From assembly GCA_900550685.1 (NCBI GenBank), contig URTS01000009.1, forward strand, positions 1 to 26,506: a stretch of DNA of 26,506 nt, given 5' to 3'. Source of the stretch: an uncultured Oscillibacter sp. (GTDB taxonomy: Bacteria > Bacillota > Clostridia > Oscillospirales > Oscillospiraceae). Shown here piece after piece: positions 21,991-26,506 of the stretch. A program made the translations under genes and the position numbers. Positions within the stretch are counted from its first letter, which is position 1; each line of letters opens with the position of its first letter. The notes below the pieces were generated by a model. That model saw only the letters and a list, made by a program, of their open reading frames with translations. It was not told where the DNA came from and ran no database searches.

Positions 21991-23277
21991 CTATGATACG
22001 ACTTTTCCGTTATACAGATCCCGGGCCACGGCGATCACCGTGTCGCCGGCGCGCAGAGTCACCTTCTCCGAGCTTCCGGCGGGCTTCACCACGGCGTATT
22101 CATCGCCGGTGTACAGCACCTCCACCGGCTTGAAGAGGGCCTTGGCGCCGTTGACGCAGTACACGCCGGTGACGCTGACCTCACGGGTGGTCTCCTCATC
22201 GGTCTCCTCGTTTTTCTCCGTCACCGTCTGGGTGGTGACCCGGAGGGCCGACCGGGGCACCCGGATGCCCTCCGTGGTGCTGAGGATGATCTCCGCGCTC
22301 TGGCGGCGGAGAAGGGTCAGCTCCTGCAAATAGGTGCTGCCCTGAAAGGCCGCCACACAGCGGCCGTTTTCCTCGGCGCTGACGGACACCAGCTTCACCT
22401 CCAGGTCCCGGTCCACGTTTTTTGTGAACCGGAGGTGCAGGCTTGCGCCGGAGCCCAGGCGGGCCGCGCCGTCCTGCAGGGTCTGGGCCTCCTGGGCGGA
22501 GACGGTGGCCACATAGTACCAGCTGTCCCCCAGGATCAGCTTGCCGGTGTTGGCGGGAACGTCCGCCGGGGCCAGCTTGTCCAGGGCGCTGGGGGTCAGG
22601 GAGGACAGCATGTCCGGCGTCAGCACCGATTCATACCCGTCCACCACGGCGGAAAACAGGCCGGACCGGGGGGACCGGATGGTTTTCACGGAATTGGCCG
22701 CCTGGGACCGCAGGGTCTTCAGCTGTGTTTTCAGCTCCTGGATCTGGCTGGTGAGGTCCTCGGTGCCGGAGTAGGTGTAGTCCCGCTTCAAAACCAGGGA
22801 ACGCAGCTCCTGGCCGTGGGTCTCCGCCGTGTCCAGCCGTCCCGCCGCCGCGGCGGAACGGTAGTCCAGCAGCGTCTGGGCGATCTGGCTGTCCAGCTTC
22901 AGCGTCACCTCCGCCCCCAGTATGGACTCCTGGGCATATTCCTGCTGGTCGATGCGGTTGGTCAGGGATTCGATCTCGTTCTGCCGGTCCAGGGAGGCCT
23001 GGTCGGCATAGACGGTGGCCACAGCCCCGCCGGTGCTGACCCGCTCCCCCTCGCTGCGGCGCAGCTGCATGAGGCCCCCGCCGTCACCGGTGAGGACCTG
23101 CTCCTGCCGCACCATGCAGCCGCTGATCTCCACGGAGTCCTCCACCTGATAGGTGTAGGCCAGGGTGGTGAGCATGGGATCGTCAAAATAGTGGTAGGCC
23201 TGAACGCCGAAGTAGGCAAAAATCCCCAGCGTCACTGCCGCCATAAACAATTTACTGATGAGAGAACTGTTTTTCAT
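21991..23277 (-). CDS. HlyD/membrane-fusion-like envelope protein
   Basis: The 428-residue protein has one N-terminal membrane anchor (about 8-29). An extracytoplasmic part begins with a barrel-like segment (D-S-V-E-I-S-G-C-M-V-R-Q-E), has a helical hairpin region (about 95-195), and then beta-rich domains (W-Y-Y-V-A-T-V, and near the end G-D-E-Y-A-V-V-K). This architecture matches HlyD-type periplasmic adaptor proteins. No ABC transporter is adjacent; the gene lies between hfq and yggS-sepF, which suggests a division or envelope role, though that is inference. The ribosome binding site is weak (GAGGCG), so translation may depend on coupling to upstream reading. Confidence 0.75.
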   Translation of the reverse strand: MKNSSLISKLFMAAVTLGIFAYFGVQAYHYFDDPMLTTLAYTYQVEDSVEISGCMVRQEQVLTGDGGGLMQLRRSEGERVSTGGAVATVYADQASLDRQNEIESLTNRIDQQEYAQESILGAEVTLKLDSQIAQTLLDYRSAAAAGRLDTAETHGQELRSLVLKRDYTYSGTEDLTSQIQELKTQLKTLRSQAANSVKTIRSPRSGLFSAVVDGYESVLTPDMLSSLTPSALDKLAPADVPANTGKLILGDSWYYVATVSAQEAQTLQDGAARLGSGASLHLRFTKNVDRDLEVKLVSVSAEENGRCVAAFQGSTYLQELTLLRRQSAEIILSTTEGIRVPRSALRVTTQTVTEKNEETDEETTREVSVTGVYCVNGAKALFKPVEVLYTGDEYAVVKPAGSSEKVTLRAGDTVIAVARDLYNGKVVS

Positions 23278-23294
23278 AGCGCCTCGTATGGGTC

Positions 23295-23537
23295 TTACAG
23301 GGCGGCTCCCTCCTCATTCTCCCGCAGCTCCACCGGTCGGATGGGGGCAATGGTGGAGATGGCGTGCTTGTAGATGACCTGCTGGCGTCCATCGCTGTCC
23401 AGCACCACCACGAAGGGGTCGTACCCGGTGATGGTGCCCCGCATCTGAAAGCCGTTCATCAGAAACAGGGTGACGGGCACCCGGTCCTGCCGGGCACGGA
23501 GGAGGAAAAGGTCCTGTAGATTGATTTTTTTCTGCAT
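23295..23537 (-). CDS. hfq: RNA chaperone Hfq
   Basis: The 80-residue Sm-like protein starts with Q-K-K-I-N-L-Q-D-L-F-L (proximal-face region), has Sm1 with V-T-L-F-L-M-N-G-F-Q-M-R-G, and Sm2 with I-Y-K-H-A-I-S-T-I near residues 55-63. Hfq hexamers bind U-rich and A-rich RNA and assist small RNA action. ATG 23537 follows AAGGAG; the longer frame upstream is miaA-overlapping noise. The miaA-hfq order is widely conserved. The C-terminal tail is short and acidic. Confidence 0.97.
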   Translation of the reverse strand: MQKKINLQDLFLLRARQDRVPVTLFLMNGFQMRGTITGYDPFVVVLDSDGRQQVIYKHAISTIAPIRPVELRENEEGAAL

Positions 23538-23584
23538 ATGTATCCGCTCCTTCTTTATTTGAGAGCGGTAAACCGCTCCTGGGC

Positions 23585-24529
23585 TTATCCTAAGCCAGAA
23601 GCAGTCAGGATTTCCGTCGAAATCTGTAGGGCGCGGGCAAAATCCCGCTCTTTTTCCCAATAGATCCAGTGGATGGCGGGATTTTTCCGCAGCCAGGTGA
23701 GCTGGCGCTTGGCATACTGCCGGGACCGGAGCTTCACCAGCTCCAGGGCCTCCTGCTCTGTCAGGGTGCCGTCCAGCACCCCCAGGAATTCCTTGTAGCC
23801 GATGGCCTGCATGGCGGTGGCGTTCCGGGGCAGGCCCATGGCCAGCAGGGACCGCACCTCATCCAGCAGCCCCGCCTCCGCCATCTTGTCCACCCGGCGG
23901 TCGATAAGGGCCTTCATGTCGGCCCGGTCGGCAAATTGCAGACCGATCCACACCGCGTCGTACCGGGGGAGCAGCTGCCGGGTGGCGGCATTGTGGGCGG
24001 AGATGGTCTCCCCGGTCTCCCGGTAGACCTCCAGGGCCCGGAGGATCCGCTTGGTGTCGGCGGGGTGGAGCCGCGCCGCGCTCTCCGGGTCCACCTGGCG
24101 GAGTTCCGCCAGCAGGGGTTCGATGCCCTCCTGTTCAAACCGGGCTTCCAGCTCCCGGCGGACGGCCCCGCCGGCGTGGCCCTTGGCAAAGCCGTGGCCC
24201 CGGATGAGGGCGTCCATCCACAGTCCGGTGCCCCCCACCAGAATGGGCAGCTTTCCCCGGGCAAGGATGCTGTCCACCGCCGCAGTGGCCCGGGCGGCAT
24301 ATTCCGCGGCGCTCCACTGCTCAGTGGGGTCTGCCACGGCGATCATGTGGTGGGGGATGCCCTGCATCTCCTCCTCCGTGGGGGCGGCGGTGCCCACCGT
24401 CATGCCCCGGTAGATCTGCATGGAGTCCACGGACACCACTTCCCCGTTGAATTTCTGGGCCAACAGGACCCCCAGGGTGGTCTTTCCGCAGGCGGTGGGG
24501 CCTGCGACACAGACGATCTTCGGTGCCAT
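23585..24529 (-). CDS. miaA: tRNA dimethylallyltransferase MiaA
   Basis: The 314-residue enzyme transfers a dimethylallyl group to A37 of tRNAs that read codons starting with U. Seen are the P-loop G-P-T-A-C-G-K-T-T near 9-17, D-S-M-Q-I-Y-R-G near 34-41 (catalytic Asp and Gln), G-G-T-G-L-W near 97-102, and the C-terminal A-I-G-Y-K-E-F and R-Q-Y-A-K-R-Q-x-T-W-x-R motifs. ATG 24529 is chosen because the GTG two codons earlier overlaps the Shine-Dalgarno AGGAGGG. It lies 20 bp after the oxidoreductase gene and 47 bp before hfq. Confidence 0.97.
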   Translation of the reverse strand: MAPKIVCVAGPTACGKTTLGVLLAQKFNGEVVSVDSMQIYRGMTVGTAAPTEEEMQGIPHHMIAVADPTEQWSAAEYAARATAAVDSILARGKLPILVGGTGLWMDALIRGHGFAKGHAGGAVRRELEARFEQEGIEPLLAELRQVDPESAARLHPADTKRILRALEVYRETGETISAHNAATRQLLPRYDAVWIGLQFADRADMKALIDRRVDKMAEAGLLDEVRSLLAMGLPRNATAMQAIGYKEFLGVLDGTLTEQEALELVKLRSRQYAKRQLTWLRKNPAIHWIYWEKERDFARALQISTEILTASGLG

Positions 24530-24549
24530 CGGCACCCTCCTTCCTGTTC

Positions 24550-25143
24550 TTACAGCGTTTTGGCCAGGTTCTCGGCCAGAGCGCAGGCCGCCGCCAGGGT
24601 CTCCCCGGCGGTGTCGGGACTGGCGTCCAGTCCCCCGGCAAACACATAGTCAAATTGGGGAATGCCGAACATGGCGGCCAACTGCCGCCAGTGGATCACC
24701 CCCACGCTGTCCTCCCGCTCCACTTCGCCTCCGCTGGTGAGGTACACCAGGTGCTCTGCGGCGCAGTCGCCGCAGCAGCCCGCGTCGGTATAGTGGTAAG
24801 TGAGGCCCACGGCGGAGATGTATTCGATGTAGGTCCGGAGGGCCGCCGGGTAGCTGAGGTCCCAGAAGGGGGCCGCCACTACCACCGCGTCCGCGCTCCG
24901 GAACTGCCGGGCCAGATCGTACACCGGGGCGCCGAAATCACCGGCCTTGGCCAGGGTGTCCCGCCGGTCCAGCATCTCCGGGTCAAAGGGCTTCAAGGCC
25001 AGCAGGGTCTCCGGCGTCACCTCTTCCGTTTCCAAGCCGGGATGAGACGCCAAAAAGGCGGTGAGAAAGGCCTCCGCCAGGGCGTGGGTGCGGGAGCCCG
25101 TCCCCCGCTGGCTGATGCAGCAGTTTACAAACAGCAGTTTCAT
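24550..25143 (-). CDS. NAD(P)H-dependent FMN oxidoreductase, flavodoxin-like fold
   Basis: The 197-residue protein resembles AzoR/quinone reductases. It has an N-terminal flavodoxin strand with a phosphate-binding stretch (F-V-N-C-C, then G-S-R-T near 16-19), the A-A-P-F-W-D-L-S-Y-P-A-A-L-R flavin loop near 89-102, I-E-Y-I-S-A-V-G near 106-113, and a T-S-G-G-E near 136-140. It likely reduces quinones, azo compounds or similar acceptors with FMN. It contains extra Cys residues (N-C-C near 7-9 and G-C-C-G-D-C near 122-127), unusual and possibly redox- or metal-related. It sits between mutL and miaA, where it is not normally found, and is probably part of the same operon. Confidence 0.85.
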   Translation of the reverse strand: MKLLFVNCCISQRGTGSRTHALAEAFLTAFLASHPGLETEEVTPETLLALKPFDPEMLDRRDTLAKAGDFGAPVYDLARQFRSADAVVVAAPFWDLSYPAALRTYIEYISAVGLTYHYTDAGCCGDCAAEHLVYLTSGGEVEREDSVGVIHWRQLAAMFGIPQFDYVFAGGLDASPDTAGETLAAACALAENLAKTL

Positions 25144-25185
25144 GCTCGTTCCCTCTTTTCTGCAAAAAACGTTGGATCTGGGGCG

Positions 25186-26364
25186 TTACGCCCGCTTGAA
25201 GAGCTTTTCCAGCTCGTATTTGGTGACCTTGACCACCACGGGCCGCCCGTGGGGACAGTACCGGACCTCGCCGCTCTGGACCTTTTCCACCAGCACCTTC
25301 AATTCGGCGGGATCGCTGGTCCAGCCGCCCTTGATGGCGGCCTTGCAGGCCATGGTGTGGAGCAGAGCCTCCCGTTTCTCATCCAGGCTCCGGCCGGAGC
25401 GCAGATTCTGGGCAAATTCCTCCAGGGTGGCGGCAGTGTCCGCCGCGTCCAGGTCGGCGGGAACCTCCCGCACCAGGATGGCGCCGTCGCCGAAGTCCTC
25501 GCAGCCGAATCCGAACTGCTCCAGCAGCTCCAGATTTTCCAGCAGCAGCGCCGCGTCCTCCCGGCCAGGCTCCACGGCGATGGGCTGCAGCAGGGTCTGC
25601 CGCATGGGCGGCTCCTTGGCCGCCAGCAGGCGGTCAAAATTGATCCGCTCGTGGGCGGCGTGCTTGTCGATGAGCCAGAGGGTGTCCGCGTCGTCTTCGC
25701 AGATGATGTAGGTGTGGAGCACCTCTCCGGCGATGCGCCAGGGGGCCTCCTGGGGCATCACCGTCTCCTGTCCCGGCAGCTCCATGGCGGTCTGCTGGGC
25801 GGGCACAGCGGGGATGGCGGGAACAAAGGGCTTGGGGGCCGGAGCGGGCTCCGCGGCTTTTTCAGCCTGGGGCGCCGGTTCCGGCTTTGCGGTCACGGAG
25901 GCCGGGGCCTGGCCCAGGGCGCTGGTGGGTGTGCGCTTCACCGTGTCCCTGGGGGGCCAGATGGGCTGGACGCTGTCCGCCACCTTGGCAGTGGAGCGCC
26001 ACTCCGTGTTCCAGCCGGGTTTGGCAGGCTCCGCCTGCTTCACCGGCTGGGCGCTGAAAGCGGGCCGGACCTCCTCCCTGGTAGGCTGGGGCGCAAACGC
26101 AGGTTTAGGGGCCGGTGCGGCAGGCTTGTTCCCCTGCTCCCGGTAGGTCTTGGCGTCCATGGACTGGAAAAAGTCCTGCCGGGGATTCTGCGCCTGCTGG
26201 GGCTGACTCACCGGCTTTGTCACCGCGCCGCCCCGGGCGTCCAGGGCGTCCATCACCGTGTGGAACACCGCGTCGAATACATCGTGCTCCCGGGCGAATT
26301 TCACCTGGGTCTTGGCGGGGTGCACGTTGACATCCACCGCCGTCACCGGCAGCGCCGCCACCAA
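25186..26364 (-). CDS. mutL: DNA mismatch repair protein MutL, missing its N-terminal ATPase domain
   Basis: About 385 residues of MutL are present, from the V-D-V-N-V-H-P-A-K-T motif that closes the ATPase domain, through a Pro/Ala/Gln-rich linker, to the C-terminal endonuclease/dimerisation domain. Endonuclease motifs are visible: D-K-H-A-A-H-E-R-I-N-F-D (the family's usual last Glu is Asp here), A-C-K-A-A-I-K-G-G, and C-P-H-G-R-P-V. Roughly 300 N-terminal residues are absent. The frame is genuine MutL down to about base 26350; beyond that the sequence belongs to another gene, and the TTG at 26364 is not a real start. The break is a rearrangement or an assembly junction. Confidence 0.93.
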   Translation of the reverse strand: MVAALPVTAVDVNVHPAKTQVKFAREHDVFDAVFHTVMDALDARGGAVTKPVSQPQQAQNPRQDFFQSMDAKTYREQGNKPAAPAPKPAFAPQPTREEVRPAFSAQPVKQAEPAKPGWNTEWRSTAKVADSVQPIWPPRDTVKRTPTSALGQAPASVTAKPEPAPQAEKAAEPAPAPKPFVPAIPAVPAQQTAMELPGQETVMPQEAPWRIAGEVLHTYIICEDDADTLWLIDKHAAHERINFDRLLAAKEPPMRQTLLQPIAVEPGREDAALLLENLELLEQFGFGCEDFGDGAILVREVPADLDAADTAATLEEFAQNLRSGRSLDEKREALLHTMACKAAIKGGWTSDPAELKVLVEKVQSGEVRYCPHGRPVVVKVTKYELEKLFKRA

Positions 26365-26506
26365 CTGCTACGGCGTCAAGGGCATGGCCGTCCGGTCAAT
26401 GACCGACGGACTGGTCCACCTGCTCCGGCGCGAGGCCATGAGCAAGGGCGTCAAGGTCACGTTCCACGAAGAGGGCCGGATCTCGATTGATCTGCACATC
26501 ATGATG
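26348..26506 (+). CDS. Asp23/Gls24 (DUF322) family protein, internal fragment
   Basis: From about 26348 to the window end the plus strand encodes 53 residues of an Asp23/Gls24 alkaline-shock-type envelope protein. It has A-T-N-C-Y-G-V-K-G-M near the beginning, then R-S-M-T-D-G-L-V-H-L-L-R-R-E, S-K-G-V-K-V, and I-S-I-D-L-H-I at the end. These are the hallmark blocks of the family. The gene's start is missing because the sequence switches to mutL (opposite strand) at 26346-26362, and its end lies beyond the window. Confidence 0.75.

Noticed and set aside
24523..26490. 655-codon plus-strand frame opposite the oxidoreductase and mutL
   Set aside because: Antisense shadow; Gly/Gln/Leu-rich with no domain, while the minus strand encodes recognisable proteins.

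Overview
The window looks like a chromosomal segment of a strictly anaerobic, moderately GC-rich Firmicute, most likely an Oscillospiraceae-type clostridium (Oscillibacter/Flavonifractor/Lawsonibacter-like). This is inferred from the [FeFe]-hydrogenase, the tripartite TRAP transporter, the miaA-hfq and yggS-sepF-divIVA neighbourhoods, AGGAGG-type ribosome binding sites and the style of the proteins. No rRNA, tRNA or CRISPR array was seen.

Left part (1-5.5 kb, plus strand): the 3' end of a Fur/PerR-type metalloregulator and a strong terminator; an alanine dehydrogenase-family gene with its own promoter and a candidate operator; then a two-gene redox operon. The first redox gene fuses a NuoF-type iron-sulfur domain to a GltD-like NAD(P)H/FAD oxidoreductase. 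The second is a complete CpI-like [FeFe]-hydrogenase. Together they suggest an NAD(P)H-linked, possibly bifurcating or confurcating, hydrogenase.

Accessory part (5.5-13.8 kb): this stretch is full of wreckage. It holds a decayed minus-strand gene, a complete IS5-family element (6129-7022) with near-perfect terminal inverted repeats and TA flanks but a disrupted transposase, and the 3' remnant of an IS1182-type transposase. An intact catabolic module follows: a divergent GntR/FCD regulator, a 3-hydroxyisobutyrate dehydrogenase-family reductase and TRAP subunits DctP, DctQ and DctM, with promoters and several inverted or direct repeats in the divergent intergenic region. After it come a headless gene fragment and a shortened AbrB/SpoVT-type gene. 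A second copy of the last 83 bp of lepA, differing only at synonymous sites, marks the border with the conserved chromosome.

Right part (13.8-26.35 kb, all minus strand): in the direction of transcription the order is mutL (truncated), a flavodoxin-fold NAD(P)H oxidoreductase, miaA, hfq, an HlyD-like envelope protein, yggS, sepF and divIVA, then a terminator. After that come an HAD phosphatase-like gene followed by a structured 3' region, an operon of XRE regulator, MBOAT acyltransferase and SGNH-like partner (surface polymer acylation), and lepA. In the last ~150 bp mutL stops abruptly inside its coding sequence, and the sequence becomes a plus-strand Asp23/Gls24 gene fragment. That junction is either a real rearrangement or an assembly chimera.
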